Assembly (NCBI GenBank): GCA_000719025.1
Contig: JODP01000009.1
Span: forward strand, 310,001-374,000
From: Kineosporia aurantiaca JCM 3230
GTDB lineage: Bacteria > Actinomycetota > Actinomycetes > Actinomycetales > Kineosporiaceae
DNA: 64,000 nucleotides
Direction: 5' to 3'
How positions within the stretch are numbered: position 1 is the first letter of the stretch; the number at the start of each line of letters is the position of its first letter. The notes beneath the pieces are model-generated. The model saw only the letters and a list, made by a program, of their open reading frames with translations. It did not search any database and was not told the DNA's origin. Below are positions 50,728 through 60,257 of the stretch, in pieces. The translations under genes and the position numbers were made by a program.

Positions 50728-53109
50728 TCAGTGAACTCCGCTGCCGGTCTTCTCCCGCGGCTTCCCGCCGTCCTCGGAGTCGTCCGTATCCCGATCCCGC
50801 TGGAACTTGGCGGTGAGCCACGTCCCCAGACCGGTCAGAGCGGTCAGGCCGGAGGTCGGCCAGAGCCGGGCCCGCCACCGGGTCTGCCCCGACTTCTGCA
50901 CCGCCACTGCTCCCACGATCAGCGCCACATCCTGCCGCCGTTGCGCCGCCGGGCGGCCCTGAGCGTCGGAAGGCGGGGCGTAGAACGCCTCTTCCAGCTC
51001 CTCCACCAGCCGGTTCAGGGCGGCCGACTGCTCCGGGCTGAGCTGGTAGTCGTCGTTCAGCCGTTGTCGGACCGCGCGCGGCGTCCACGAGGCCGCCCAG
51101 CGCACTCCCAGGTCGTTCAGCCCGAGCCGGAGATCGTCCCAGGCCGCCGCGGCCAACCCGGGCGCCGTGCCGGCCCGGCGCCAGCGCCGGCGGGTAGCCA
51201 CCGAGGCGGCCAGCCGGGGCGAGACCAGGGCGAGGAGACCGACCAGCAGGACGAGCACCGGCTGCCAGGGCAGGTGGAAACCGCCGGAGGACTGCCCGCC
51301 CGCGGTCGCCGCCTGCTCGTCCGGGACGTTCGCCTCGGCGCTGCTGCTGGCGCTGCCCTCGCTGGTGTCCGGCTTGGTGGTGGTGCTGGTGTCACTGCTC
51401 GAGGAGCTGTCGTCCGTGCTGGTCTGCGGGATCGTCCACTCCGGCGGGTTCGTCTCGCCGCTGCGCGGCGTGGGCTCGAACCGGACCCAGCCGACCCCGC
51501 CGAAGTACAGCTCGGGCCAGGCGTGGGCGTCCCTCGAGGAAATGATCCGCTTGTTCTGGTCCTGGAGGCTGCCCGGCAGGAAGCCGACGGCGACCCGGGC
51601 CGGGATGCCGAGCGCGCGGGCCATCACGGCCATCGTCGAGGCGTAGTGGACGCAGTACCCGTGCTTCGCGGTGAGGAAGTCCAGGATCGCCGCGTAGCTG
51701 CCGTCCCCGTCGTCGGTGGTCGACGGCGCCAGGGTGTCGTAGGTGAACCCGCCGTCGGTGCGGAAGTAGTTCTGCAGCCGGACGGCCTGCTCGTACTTGC
51801 TGCCGTTGCCGGCCTCCTGCTCGGCGACCTGCAGGATCTTGGGCGGCATGCCCTTGGGCAGGGCGATGTACTTCTTGACGATGTCGTCCGGGGCCGCGGG
51901 CGCGTCGGCGAGCTGCTCGGCGGTCGGCGTGACCTGCAGGAAGTTCGTGCTGTAGCGGGCCTGCTGGGTGTTCGTGCCGTTCCCGATGACGTTCAGCGTC
52001 TCGGGGTCGAACAGCCATTCGCCGGTCAGCCCGGTCACCTTGGTGGTCGGATAGGGGAGCGGCAGGTAGGTCTGGCGCATCTGGTAGATCCTGAAGTCCG
52101 CGGTCTGCTCGGTGGTGCTGATCGCACCGGTCAGGCCGGGCACCGGCGGCATGCCGCGCTGGACCACCTGGGACCGCGGGATGTTCTTGTTGCTCGGCTT
52201 CCAGGTCTTGCCGTCGTACTCGTCGTCCGTGACGATCCGCAGCGGGTCCGGGTTCTCCACCGAGGTGGTGTACTCCAGCAGCTCGGTGTCCTGGGAGTCG
52301 TTCAGGTCGCGGCGCATGTCCAGGATCGGGTTGATCCGGGTGATGACGCTGCCGCCGGACCCGTCCCCGTCGCCCGAACCGCCGAGCAGCTGGTTGTTCA
52401 GCCCCGGCACCAGGGCGGGCACGATCACCGCGATGGCCACCGCGGTCACCGCCACCCGCCGGCCGCCGCGGGCCAGGCCGGTGTCCCCGCCGGGCCGGAC
52501 CGCCGAACGCTGCCCGGCCGAGGCCAGCACCCGGCCCCAGGCCCGGACCCGGTCGCCCGCGTCCGCCGACAGCAGCAGCAGGAAACCGGCCGCCGAGATC
52601 AGGAACAGGTACCAGGGCAGACCGTTGTCGAGGAGGGCGGCGGGCACGCAGTACATCGCCAGCAGCGGCAGCCCGGCCAGCGCCGGCTGGCGGAACGAGG
52701 TGGCCAGGATGTCGACGGCCAGCGCCACCAGCCCGGCGCCCCCGGCGGCCAGCAGGACGATGCCCCGGGCCGAGTCCACCGGCGGGGACTGGCTCTGGGT
52801 CACGTCCAGGCCGGTCTGCACCAGGTCGATCAGCATCCGGACGGCGCCCGGCGGGTTGGCCAGCTCGGTCCGGGCGAACAGCACGACGATCGCGACGAAC
52901 AGCAGCACGGTCTGCAGCCCGACCACGGCCGGCCACCAGCCGCGGGCCAGCTGGCGCCCGACCATGCCGGCCACCATCACCGTCAGCACCATCACGGCGG
53001 CGGCGAAGAACCAGGTCGGGCCCTTGATCAGCGGAACGAGGGTGAGGGCGGCGACCAGGCTGGCCCCGGCGGCCGTGACCGCCATCCGCTCGTCGGAACC
53101 GTTTGTCAT
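50728..53109 (-). CDS. transglutaminase-like membrane protein (DUF3488/TgpA family)
   Basis: 793 residues. About eight N-terminal membrane helices (1-240) are followed by an extracytoplasmic transglutaminase-like domain with the Cys in KHGYCVHYASTMAVMARALG, the His in SRDAHAWPELYF and VGWVRFEPTPR, then a Ser/Thr-rich stretch (DSSSSSDTSTTTKP), another membrane helix near 640 and a cytoplasmic tail ending KTGSGVH. It is translationally coupled to the DUF58 gene (ATGA overlap). MoxR-DUF58-transglutaminase sets are common in actinobacteria, and their substrate is not established. Confidence 0.88.
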   Translation of the reverse strand: MTNGSDERMAVTAAGASLVAALTLVPLIKGPTWFFAAAVMVLTVMVAGMVGRQLARGWWPAVVGLQTVLLFVAIVVLFARTELANPPGAVRMLIDLVQTGLDVTQSQSPPVDSARGIVLLAAGGAGLVALAVDILATSFRQPALAGLPLLAMYCVPAALLDNGLPWYLFLISAAGFLLLLSADAGDRVRAWGRVLASAGQRSAVRPGGDTGLARGGRRVAVTAVAIAVIVPALVPGLNNQLLGGSGDGDGSGGSVITRINPILDMRRDLNDSQDTELLEYTTSVENPDPLRIVTDDEYDGKTWKPSNKNIPRSQVVQRGMPPVPGLTGAISTTEQTADFRIYQMRQTYLPLPYPTTKVTGLTGEWLFDPETLNVIGNGTNTQQARYSTNFLQVTPTAEQLADAPAAPDDIVKKYIALPKGMPPKILQVAEQEAGNGSKYEQAVRLQNYFRTDGGFTYDTLAPSTTDDGDGSYAAILDFLTAKHGYCVHYASTMAVMARALGIPARVAVGFLPGSLQDQNKRIISSRDAHAWPELYFGGVGWVRFEPTPRSGETNPPEWTIPQTSTDDSSSSSDTSTTTKPDTSEGSASSSAEANVPDEQAATAGGQSSGGFHLPWQPVLVLLVGLLALVSPRLAASVATRRRWRRAGTAPGLAAAAWDDLRLGLNDLGVRWAASWTPRAVRQRLNDDYQLSPEQSAALNRLVEELEEAFYAPPSDAQGRPAAQRRQDVALIVGAVAVQKSGQTRWRARLWPTSGLTALTGLGTWLTAKFQRDRDTDDSEDGGKPREKTGSGVH

Positions 53110-54488
53110 GACCGCATCCGTCCAAAGCCGTCGGCGGAGGAGTTCGGGCCTCCATTACTAGACGCCGAAGCTGTGGGGGCTCCAGCCGGCACCCGGGAGG
53201 GACTGACCTCGGCCCCTCCACCGGCCACGGCCGAGGCGGCCGCGCCGTTCCAGACCTCGCTGATGGTCTGCTTCGGGCCGGCCTCGACCACGGCCCACCC
53301 GCCCTCGCGGAGCAGGCCGGTCAGCCGCTGCCGATTGGTCACGGACGCCCGGACCGAGCCCGCCGACCACTGCGGGGTGTCCAGCAGCACGACGATTCCG
53401 GCCCGGCCGACCAGGCCGAGCTCGCCCAGCCGCAGCGCCACCGACTCGTCGATGTCGCCCAGCACGGCGATGATCAGGCCGTCCCCACCAGCCCGGTGCA
53501 GCACCCCGACCGCGTCGTCGAGCACGTCGTCGCCGCCGGTCTGCACTATGGCGAGCCGTTCCAGCAGCTCGCCGGACGCCTCGCCGGAATGCGGGTTGGA
53601 CCAGCCGGCCGGCGCCCCGTCGAGCAGCAGCCGGATGCCGTGTTTCTCTTCGGCGAAGTGCACGGCGATGGACGCGGCGGCGCTCACCGCCCATTCGAAC
53701 GAGGAACCCGGCCCGTCGCCGCGGTGGGCCCGGGCCCGGGTGTCGAGAACCACGGTGGCGCGCATCTGCCGCGGCTGCTCCTCGCGCCGCACCATCAGTT
53801 CGCCGCGCTTGGCGGTGGAGCGCCAGTGCACCCGGCGCAAGTCGTCGCCCTCGCGATACTCACGGGTGGCGATGTCGTCCTCGCCGCTGACCGCGGCCGC
53901 CCGGGCCAGCGAGTCGCCGGCGCCGCCCCAGGTGCCGCCGGCGGTCAGCGGGACCAGCGGGTACAGGCGGGGTACCACCACGACGTGGTCGTTGCCGGTG
54001 AACGAGCGGGTCAGCTCGCACATCCCGAACGGGTCGGTGACCCGCAGCCGCAACGGCCCGATCGGGTAGCGGCCGCGCAGGGCCGCGGTGAGGGAGTAGG
54101 TGACCGCGGCGCGCTGGCCGCTGGGCATCCGGTCGAGCACGAACCGGGGCGGGGCGCCGAGCGCGGGGGGCACCCGGTCCTCCGCGAGCAGCACCCGGGT
54201 ACGCAGGGTGGCCAGGTTCTGCAGTTCCAGCCGGACCCGCATCGGGGCGCCGACCGAGACCCGGGCCGGGGTGGTGGTGCGGGTCAGGCCGATCCGGTAG
54301 TGCGCCCGGGTCAGCATGAAGACGCAGGCCAGCGGCAGGACCAAAAGCAGCACCGCGATCCGCAGCAGGTCCTGCCGGCCGAGCACGACCGCGCAGATAC
54401 CGGAGGCCACTCCCGCCGACAGGAAGGAGCGACCCCGGGTGGTCAGCCCGGACAGGGCGGACCGGACCCGGCTGACCGCGGCTCTCAT
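53106..54488 (-). CDS. DUF58 (von Willebrand-like) protein
   Basis: 460 residues. Two N-terminal membrane helices (GVASGICAVVLG and IAVLLLVLPLACVFML) are followed by a beta-rich region and the DUF58 motif EYREGDDLRRVHWRSTAKRGELMVREE-like at about 215-240. A vWA-like domain comes next (VVLDTRARAHRG). It usually acts with a MoxR ATPase. The 3' end has a Gly/Ala/Ser-rich tail. A 10-base gap separates it from the moxR stop. Confidence 0.87.
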   Translation of the reverse strand: MRAAVSRVRSALSGLTTRGRSFLSAGVASGICAVVLGRQDLLRIAVLLLVLPLACVFMLTRAHYRIGLTRTTTPARVSVGAPMRVRLELQNLATLRTRVLLAEDRVPPALGAPPRFVLDRMPSGQRAAVTYSLTAALRGRYPIGPLRLRVTDPFGMCELTRSFTGNDHVVVVPRLYPLVPLTAGGTWGGAGDSLARAAAVSGEDDIATREYREGDDLRRVHWRSTAKRGELMVRREEQPRQMRATVVLDTRARAHRGDGPGSSFEWAVSAAASIAVHFAEEKHGIRLLLDGAPAGWSNPHSGEASGELLERLAIVQTGGDDVLDDAVGVLHRAGGDGLIIAVLGDIDESVALRLGELGLVGRAGIVVLLDTPQWSAGSVRASVTNRQRLTGLLREGGWAVVEAGPKQTISEVWNGAAASAVAGGGAEVSPSRVPAGAPTASASSNGGPNSSADGFGRMRS

Positions 54489-54498
54489 CCCCGGCCCC

Positions 54499-55491
54499 TC
54501 AGGCCGGCCAGGCGGTGCTGGTGGCCCGGGGCGCGGGCACCGGCACCTGGGAAATGATCGAGGTGAGGACGTCGGCGGGGGCCCGACGGGCCAGCTGGGC
54601 CTCCGCGCTGGGCATCAGGCGGTGAGCCAGCACCAGCGGGGTGAGCGCCTGCACGTCGTCCGGGATGACGTGGCCGCGCCCGCTCATCGCCGCCCGGGCC
54701 TTGGCCGCGCGCAGCAGGTGCAGCGCGGCCCGCGGGGAGGCCCCGAGCCGCAGCTCCGGGTTCGAGCGGGTGGCCCGGACCAGGTTGACCACGTACTCCT
54801 TGATCCCGTCGGCGGCGTACACCGCGCGGCTGACCGCGATCAGCGAGCGCACCGTGTTCGCGTCGCAGGCCGGGCGCAGGCCGGACAGCGGGTCGTGCTC
54901 GCCGTGGTGGCCGAGCATGTCCAGCTCGGCGCTGGCCGAGGGGTAGCCCATCGACACCCGCGCCATGAACCGGTCGCGCTGCGCCTCGGGGAGCGGGAAG
55001 GTGCCCTCCATCTCCACCGGGTTCTGGGTCGCCACCACGATGAACGGGGACTCCAGGTGGTGGGTCACCCCGTCCACCGTGACCTGGTGCTCCTCCATGC
55101 ACTCGAGCAGGGCGGACTGCGTCTTCGGGCTGGCCCGGTTGATCTCGTCGCCGACCACGATGTTCGCGAAGACGGCGCCGGGCTTGAACTCGAACTCGTG
55201 CCGTTCCTGCCGGTAGATGCTCACCCCGGTGACGTCGCTGGGCAGCAGGTCGGGGGTGAACTGGATCCGGCGGACGGTGCAGTCCACGGCCCGGCCCATG
55301 GCCTTGGCCAGCATCGTCTTACCCACGCCGGGGACGTCCTCCACCAGGAGGTGCCCCTCGGCCAGCAGGACCGTGACGGCGAGGTCCACCACGTCGGGCT
55401 TGCCCTCGATGACCGACTCGATCGCTGACTTGATAGCTCCGGTCACCCCGGCGAGGAATTCCAGTTCGCGGGGGCCGGCCATGGTCGTCAC
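54499..55491 (-). CDS. MoxR-family AAA+ ATPase
   Basis: 330 residues. The Walker A is EDVPGVGKTMLAKA, the Walker B VVGDEINRASPKTQSALLECMEE, sensor 1 VVATQNPVEMEGTFPLPEAQRDRF, and sensor 2/arginine-finger region HRLMPSAEAQ. It is thought to act as a chaperone for the DUF58/vWA partner. The ATG at 55491 is chosen; an in-frame ATG nine bases later is an alternative. It is divergent from mraZ, with a 498-bp interval between them. Confidence 0.9.
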   Translation of the reverse strand: MTTMAGPRELEFLAGVTGAIKSAIESVIEGKPDVVDLAVTVLLAEGHLLVEDVPGVGKTMLAKAMGRAVDCTVRRIQFTPDLLPSDVTGVSIYRQERHEFEFKPGAVFANIVVGDEINRASPKTQSALLECMEEHQVTVDGVTHHLESPFIVVATQNPVEMEGTFPLPEAQRDRFMARVSMGYPSASAELDMLGHHGEHDPLSGLRPACDANTVRSLIAVSRAVYAADGIKEYVVNLVRATRSNPELRLGASPRAALHLLRAAKARAAMSGRGHVIPDDVQALTPLVLAHRLMPSAEAQLARRAPADVLTSIISQVPVPAPRATSTAWPA

Positions 55492-55989
55492 GTGTGCAGC
55501 CTCCGTGCCTCCCGGCCGGTTGCGGGCCGGGGGTGCCTGTCGTCCGGGTCGGCCCGGCAGAAGTCGTGCCTGTCGATGTTCAACGCGTGGTGCGGATCAA
55601 GTCTCTCAAACGCTGAAGCATCCCGCAGCGTCCCCACTTCCCCCACCATCCCCCACCGGGTCGTGATCCCGCTTCCCGACGCCCCCCACTTTGCTCCCCG
55701 AACGCCCTTCGAAGCCGCCCCGACCCTCCCCGTAGGGCGCAAATGACCGATTCGGCCCCCGTTGTCAAGCCTGTGGATGACACCCGGTCACAATCCGCTC
55801 CCACATCCGCTGCCCCGGCCCTGACCTGCACGTTCGTGCAGGCGTCGGCAAGGGAATCCACCGTTCCGCCATTGCGTGTGGAGGGAAGTGGAGTAATGTG
55901 GAGGCCACTGGAGCAGAGAGGAGTTTCACGGATGACACCTCTTGCTCCGGCTGCTCTGAACCGGGAGGGGCGAGGGGAGGGGACCGTCG
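55492..55989. other. intergenic region between moxR and mraZ
   Basis: Promoters for the divergent moxR operon and the dcw cluster must lie here. Apart from the MraZ-type direct repeats near 55878-55913, I see no gene, tRNA or mobile element. Many short overlapping frames occur but none has coding character. Confidence 0.6.
55878..55913 (+). promoter_or_regulatory. MraZ operator: four direct repeats with 10-bp period
   Basis: GTGGAG occurs at 55878, 55888 and 55898, and CTGGAG at 55908, each one helical turn apart, ending about 75 bases upstream of mraZ. MraZ octamers bind repeated short boxes with 10-bp spacing in front of their own operon, so autoregulation of the dcw cluster is predicted. 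Confidence 0.8.
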
Positions 55990-56421
55990 ATGTTCCTCGG
56001 AACCCACACTCCCCGCCTCGACGACAAAGGCCGGCTGATCCTTCCGGCCAAGTACCGCGAGCAACTGGAGGAGGGAGTGATCGTGACCAGGGGGCAGGAG
56101 CGGTGTCTCTATGTCTTCCCGGTCGAGGAGTTCTCCCGGATCTCCGAACAGTTGCGCCAGGCTCCGGTGACCAGCAAGCAGGCGCGCGACTACCTGCGGG
56201 TGTTCCTCTCCGGGGCGTCCGACGAGGCGGTCGACAAGCAGGGCCGGGTCACCATCCCGGCCATGTTGCGCGGCTATGCCGGTCTCGACCGCGACTGCGC
56301 CGTGATCGGCGCCGGTCAGCGGATCGAGATCTGGGACCTGGCGGCGTGGGAGTCGTACCTGCAGGAGCAGGAACAGGCCTTCGCCGAGCAGGCCGAGGAA
56401 GTTGTCCCCGGACTGTTCTGA
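55990..56421 (+). CDS. mraZ: transcriptional regulator MraZ
   Basis: 143 residues, two AbrB-like halves. The first has FLGTHTPRLDDKGRLILPAKYRE and the second DEAVDKQGRVTIPAMLRGYAGL; the repeated DxKGR core in each half contacts DNA. A GAGGGGAGGGGACC region precedes the ATG. It is the first gene of the dcw cluster and probably represses it through the repeats upstream. Confidence 0.95.
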   Translation: MFLGTHTPRLDDKGRLILPAKYREQLEEGVIVTRGQERCLYVFPVEEFSRISEQLRQAPVTSKQARDYLRVFLSGASDEAVDKQGRVTIPAMLRGYAGLDRDCAVIGAGQRIEIWDLAAWESYLQEQEQAFAEQAEEVVPGLF

Positions 56422-56480
56422 TGACTGAACGATGACTGATTGACGCAGAGATGACGGGTCGGTCCGACATGCCGACGATG

Positions 56481-56559
56481 AGGTCTCCAGCCGCCCGAGG
56501 CGTCCTGACACACCTTCCCCGGTGTCAGGCCGCAGTTCGGTCGGAGCGGATGGAGACCT
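56481..56559 (+). ncRNA. structured leader of rsmH, candidate mraW RNA motif
   Basis: Two nested helices lie in the 219-bp mraZ-rsmH gap: an outer AGGTCTCCA/TGGAGACCT (9 bp, 56481-56489 with 56551-56559) and an inner CCTGACAC/GTGTCAGG (8 bp, 56504-56511 with 56522-56529). The inner loop contains CTTCCCC. The mraW motif known from actinobacteria upstream of mraW (rsmH) is, as I recall, a hairpin with such a CUUCCCC loop. Its function is unknown, but cis-regulation is assumed. Confidence 0.65.
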
Positions 56560-56640
56560 GATCGGCGGACGCCGGACCGCCGCCCGCAGATCCGCCCTCC
56601 CCTTGCCCGAGCCCACCTGTACCCCCGAGGGGAGGTCGCG

Positions 56641-57666
56641 ATGACCAGTCCTGAACCAACCTCTGAACGGCACGTGCCGGTCATGCGCGACCGCTGTGTC
56701 GAACTGCTGGCGCCCGCGCTCGAGAAGCCCGGATCGATCGTGGTGGACGCCACGCTCGGGATGGGCGGGCACAGTGAGGCGCTGCTCGCCGCCTGCCCGC
56801 AGGCCACGCTGGTCGGGATCGACCGCGACCCGCAGGCCCTGGACCTGGCCGGCCGCCGGCTGGCCGGATTCGGCGAGCGGGTCCGCCTGGTGCACGCCGT
56901 CTACGACGACATCCCCGAGGTGCTCGCCGGCCTCGGGATCGACAAGGTCAGCGGGATCCTGATGGATCTCGGCGTCTCGTCCCTCCAGCTGGACGAGGCG
57001 GACCGGGGCTTCGCCTACTCGGTGGACGCCCCGCTGGACATGAGGATGGACCAGACCGTGGGGGAGTCCGCGGCCGACGTCCTCAACTCCTACTCCGCGA
57101 CGGACCTGACCCGGATCCTGCGTGACTACGGCGAGGAGCGGTTCGCGAAGCGAATCGCCTCGGCGATCGTGCGTGAGCGTTCGGTGCAGCCGTTTACGAC
57201 CAGTGCCCGGCTGGTCGAAATCATCCGGGACAACGTGCCGGCCGCCACCCGGCGGACCGGGGGCAACCCCGCCAAGCGCACCTTCCAGGGGCTGCGGATC
57301 GAGGTCAACCAGGAGCTCGAGGTGCTTGAGCGGGCGGTACCGGCGGCGGTGGAGGCCCTCGCCGTCGGCGGCCGGATCGCCGTGCTCGCCTACCACTCGC
57401 TGGAGGACCGGATCGTCAAGCGGACCTTCGCCGAGCAGGTGCGCAGCACCACCCCGGCCGGGCTCCCGGTGGAGCTGGCCGAGCATGCCCCGCGGATGCG
57501 GCTGCTGACCCGGGGGGCGGAACTGCCGTCGGAGAGTGAGATGGCCGAAAACCCACGCGCCGGCTCGGCCAAACTGCGCGCGGCGGAACGAATCAGGGCG
57601 GCCCAGGGGGGCTCCACCACGAACTGGGCGGGAAACCGCCGGAACCGAGGAGGGGACGCAGGATGA
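56641..57666 (+). CDS. rsmH: 16S rRNA (cytosine1402-N4)-methyltransferase
   Basis: 341 residues. The start HVPVMRDRCVELL is followed by the SAM motif VDATLGMGGHSEALL, the segment GILMDLGVSSLQLDEADRGFAYSVDAPLDMRMD and the C-terminal AYHSLEDRIVKRTF. It methylates C1402 of 16S rRNA in the decoding centre. A strong GGGGAGG site precedes the ATG. The stop overlaps the ftsL start (ATGA). Confidence 0.95.
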   Translation: MTSPEPTSERHVPVMRDRCVELLAPALEKPGSIVVDATLGMGGHSEALLAACPQATLVGIDRDPQALDLAGRRLAGFGERVRLVHAVYDDIPEVLAGLGIDKVSGILMDLGVSSLQLDEADRGFAYSVDAPLDMRMDQTVGESAADVLNSYSATDLTRILRDYGEERFAKRIASAIVRERSVQPFTTSARLVEIIRDNVPAATRRTGGNPAKRTFQGLRIEVNQELEVLERAVPAAVEALAVGGRIAVLAYHSLEDRIVKRTFAEQVRSTTPAGLPVELAEHAPRMRLLTRGAELPSESEMAENPRAGSAKLRAAERIRAAQGGSTTNWAGNRRNRGGDAG

Positions 57667-58175
57667 GCACGAGCACCGCGACCGCAAGGGTCGTCCCGGA
57701 CCAGCTGACCCAGCCCGCGCGGCCACCGGTCCGGATCGCCCGGCCGCGGCTGCGGGTGGTCCCGGCGCCCCAGCGCTCGGCCGCCGGGCTGGCGGTGCTC
57801 TGCGTCTCGCTGCTCGGCCTCGGCCTGCTGGTCCTGCTGCTGCTGAACATCAGCATCGGCAAGGGCGCCTACGAACTCACCGAACTTCAGCAGCAGCAGC
57901 GCGATCTCGCCGATCAGCAGCAGGCGCTGACCGAGCAGGTGCAGGCCCAGAGCGCACCGCAGAAGCTGGCCGCGGCGGCGAAGAAGCTGGGCATGGTGCC
58001 CGCGCCGAACCCGGCCTTCGTGAACCCGGCGAACGGCAGTGTGAAGGGTGACCCGACGCCCGCCACCGCCCCGCCCGCTCCGCCGAAGAAGACCGTCACG
58101 AAGAAGGCCGCCTCGGACAAGGCGGTCGGCAAGGCGCAGGACGACGCCGCGACGACGGGCGCCACGTCGCGATGA
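57663..58175 (+). CDS. ftsL: cell division protein FtsL-like
   Basis: 170 residues. A cytoplasmic basic segment (1-38) precedes one membrane helix (about 41-65, LAVLCVSLLGLGLLVLLLLNI). An extracytoplasmic coiled coil follows (ELTELQQQQRDLADQQQALTEQVQA), then a Pro/Ala/Lys-rich tail. Size and topology fit FtsL, the bitopic partner of FtsB/FtsQ in the divisome. Sequence identity in this family is low, so the call relies on topology and position between rsmH and ftsI. Confidence 0.82.
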   Translation: MSTSTATARVVPDQLTQPARPPVRIARPRLRVVPAPQRSAAGLAVLCVSLLGLGLLVLLLLNISIGKGAYELTELQQQQRDLADQQQALTEQVQAQSAPQKLAAAAKKLGMVPAPNPAFVNPANGSVKGDPTPATAPPAPPKKTVTKKAASDKAVGKAQDDAATTGATSR

Positions 58176-60235
58176 GTCCCAGCGGTGGCGCCGCCGCCCG
58201 CTCCGGGTCCGAATACCCCCGAGGTGCGGGCCGTCCCGGCAGCCCCGCCGCCCGCAAGGCCCAACCGGCGAAGAAGACGGCCAAGAAGCAGCCGCCCCGT
58301 AAGCCGGTGCCCAAGCCCCGTCCCAAGAAGACCGCTGCGCCGGTGGCCCGCAAGGCCGCCAGCCCCCGGGCCAAGGCGCGCACGCTGACCCGTTCGGCCC
58401 TCGGCCCAGCGGTGAGAACTGCTCGTGCACAGACCAAAAGGCGTCCCAAGGGTGGGGGTCCGGGCGGCCCGTTCAACCTGGGCCCACCCCGGGCCGGCAA
58501 TCCCGATCGCCGACTGCGGGTGACGGCGGTCTTCGTCGTCGTGATCTTCGTGGTGTTCGCCGGAAGGCTCATCCAGTTACAGACTTTCGACTCGGGCACG
58601 TTGTCGGCGGAGGCGCTGAAGAACCGCTCGACCACGAAACCGCTGTACGCCCACCGGGGTGACATCCTCGACACCAACGGCACTGTGCTGGCGCAGACCG
58701 TGGAGCGGCGCAACATCGTCGTCGATCAGACGCTGATCCCGCTGTACAACGAGAACTCCGCGGTGCCCGGCGATCAGAAGGGGGTGACCGGCGCGACCAA
58801 GAAACTGGCCCCGCTGCTCGGCCTCTCACTCGCCGCCGTGGCCAAGTCGATCACCGGCACCAAGCGTTTCGGCTATGTCGCCAAGGACGTGGAACCGACG
58901 GTCTGGACTGCGGTCTCGGACCTGAACATCCCCGGCATCTACGGCCGGCAGGCCAGCCGCCGGACCTACCCGGGCGCCTCGGTGGCCTCGAACGTGCTCG
59001 GCTTCATGAACAGTGCCGGGGTGCCCCAGTCCGGTGTCGAGCTGGCCCAGAACAAGCTGCTCAGCGGCAAGGACGGCACGCTCACCTACGAAGAGGGCAA
59101 GAACGGCCAGCAGATCGCCACCGGCCTGACCACCGAGACCCAGCCCGTGGACGGTAAGAACGTGCAGCTCACGCTCAACGGTGACCTGCAGTTCAAGGCC
59201 CAGGAGGCACTGGACGCGGTGGTGAAGAAGGCCCGCGCGCAGTCGGCCTCGCTGGTCGCGATGAACGTCCGGACCGGCGAGATCCTCGCCCTGGCCGACG
59301 CTCCCACCTTCGACGCGAACAACCCGGGCAAGTCCAAGATCGCCAACCTCGGCAACCGGGCCCTGACCGATGCCTTCGAACCGGGATCCACCAGCAAGGT
59401 GATCACCGCGGCGGCGGCGATCGAGGAGGGGGTGGCCACCCCCACCACGAAGCTGGTCGTGCCGGGCCAGATCTCCGCGCCCGGCGGCGAGATCCACGAC
59501 TCCGAGGAGCACGGCGACGAGAAGCTCACCTTCGCGGGCGTTCTGGCCAAGTCCTCGAACGTCGGCACGGTCAAGATCGGCGAGCGGATGTCGGCCCAGA
59601 CCATGTACGAGTACCTGCAGAAGTTCGGGCTCGGCAGCCGGACCGGGGTCGGCCTGAACGAGTCGGCCGGCTACATCGGCACCCCGCAGACCTGGGACGG
59701 CCGGACCCGCCTGAACATCCTCTACGGCCAGGGTCTTTCGGTGACCGCGCTGCAGTCGGCCAGCGTGTACGCGACGATCGCCAACAACGGGGTGCGGGTC
59801 GCGCCGAAGCTGATCAAGGCGGTCACCGGGGCCGATGGCAAGCTCGCGCCCGAGCCGGCCGGGAAGAGTACCCGGGTGGTCAGCGCCCGGACCGCCAAGC
59901 AGGTCCGGCTGATGCTCGAGGGAGTGGTCGGCGACGGCGGCACGGCCACGACGGCGGAGATCCCGGGCTATCGGGTGGCGGGCAAGACCGGCACCGCGCA
60001 GGCCTACGACTCCTCCTGCAGCTGTTACAACGGCTATACGGCGAGTTTCGTCGGGATGGCGCCCGCGGACGATCCGGAACTGGTGGTCGCGGTCTACGTG
60101 CAGCAGCCGAAGAACGGCCACTACGGCGGCACCCTCGCCGCCCCGGTCTTCCAGCAGATCATGAGCTACGCCCTGAGCATCGAGAAGATCGAGCCGACCG
60201 GGACGAAGAAGCCCGATCTCCCGATCGAGTGGTGA
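58172..60235 (+). CDS. ftsI: peptidoglycan transpeptidase FtsI (PBP2b/PbpB)
   Basis: 687 residues. About 110 cytoplasmic residues rich in Lys, Arg and Pro precede the membrane helix (VTAVFVVVIFVVFAGRLIQL). The pedestal and transpeptidase domain carry SxxK in FEPGSTSKVIT, SxN in AKSSNVGTVKI and KTGT in VAGKTGTAQAY. A Cys pair (SSCSCYNGY) follows the KTGT box. It cross-links septal peptidoglycan. ATG overlaps the ftsL stop by four bases. Confidence 0.95.
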   Translation: MSPSGGAAARSGSEYPRGAGRPGSPAARKAQPAKKTAKKQPPRKPVPKPRPKKTAAPVARKAASPRAKARTLTRSALGPAVRTARAQTKRRPKGGGPGGPFNLGPPRAGNPDRRLRVTAVFVVVIFVVFAGRLIQLQTFDSGTLSAEALKNRSTTKPLYAHRGDILDTNGTVLAQTVERRNIVVDQTLIPLYNENSAVPGDQKGVTGATKKLAPLLGLSLAAVAKSITGTKRFGYVAKDVEPTVWTAVSDLNIPGIYGRQASRRTYPGASVASNVLGFMNSAGVPQSGVELAQNKLLSGKDGTLTYEEGKNGQQIATGLTTETQPVDGKNVQLTLNGDLQFKAQEALDAVVKKARAQSASLVAMNVRTGEILALADAPTFDANNPGKSKIANLGNRALTDAFEPGSTSKVITAAAAIEEGVATPTTKLVVPGQISAPGGEIHDSEEHGDEKLTFAGVLAKSSNVGTVKIGERMSAQTMYEYLQKFGLGSRTGVGLNESAGYIGTPQTWDGRTRLNILYGQGLSVTALQSASVYATIANNGVRVAPKLIKAVTGADGKLAPEPAGKSTRVVSARTAKQVRLMLEGVVGDGGTATTAEIPGYRVAGKTGTAQAYDSSCSCYNGYTASFVGMAPADDPELVVAVYVQQPKNGHYGGTLAAPVFQQIMSYALSIEKIEPTGTKKPDLPIEW

Positions 60236-60257
60236 ACCGGCCCGATCCACCGGCCGA

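Noticed and set aside
50255..50816. Repeat-encoded proteins (DRDR, RGRG, PHAGPESA runs)
   Set aside because: All frames are open only because the repeat lacks stops; there is no start context and no conserved domain.
55743..56435. Plus-strand frame across the mraZ promoter and gene
   Set aside because: It is out of frame with the clearly conserved MraZ protein and covers the MraZ operator.
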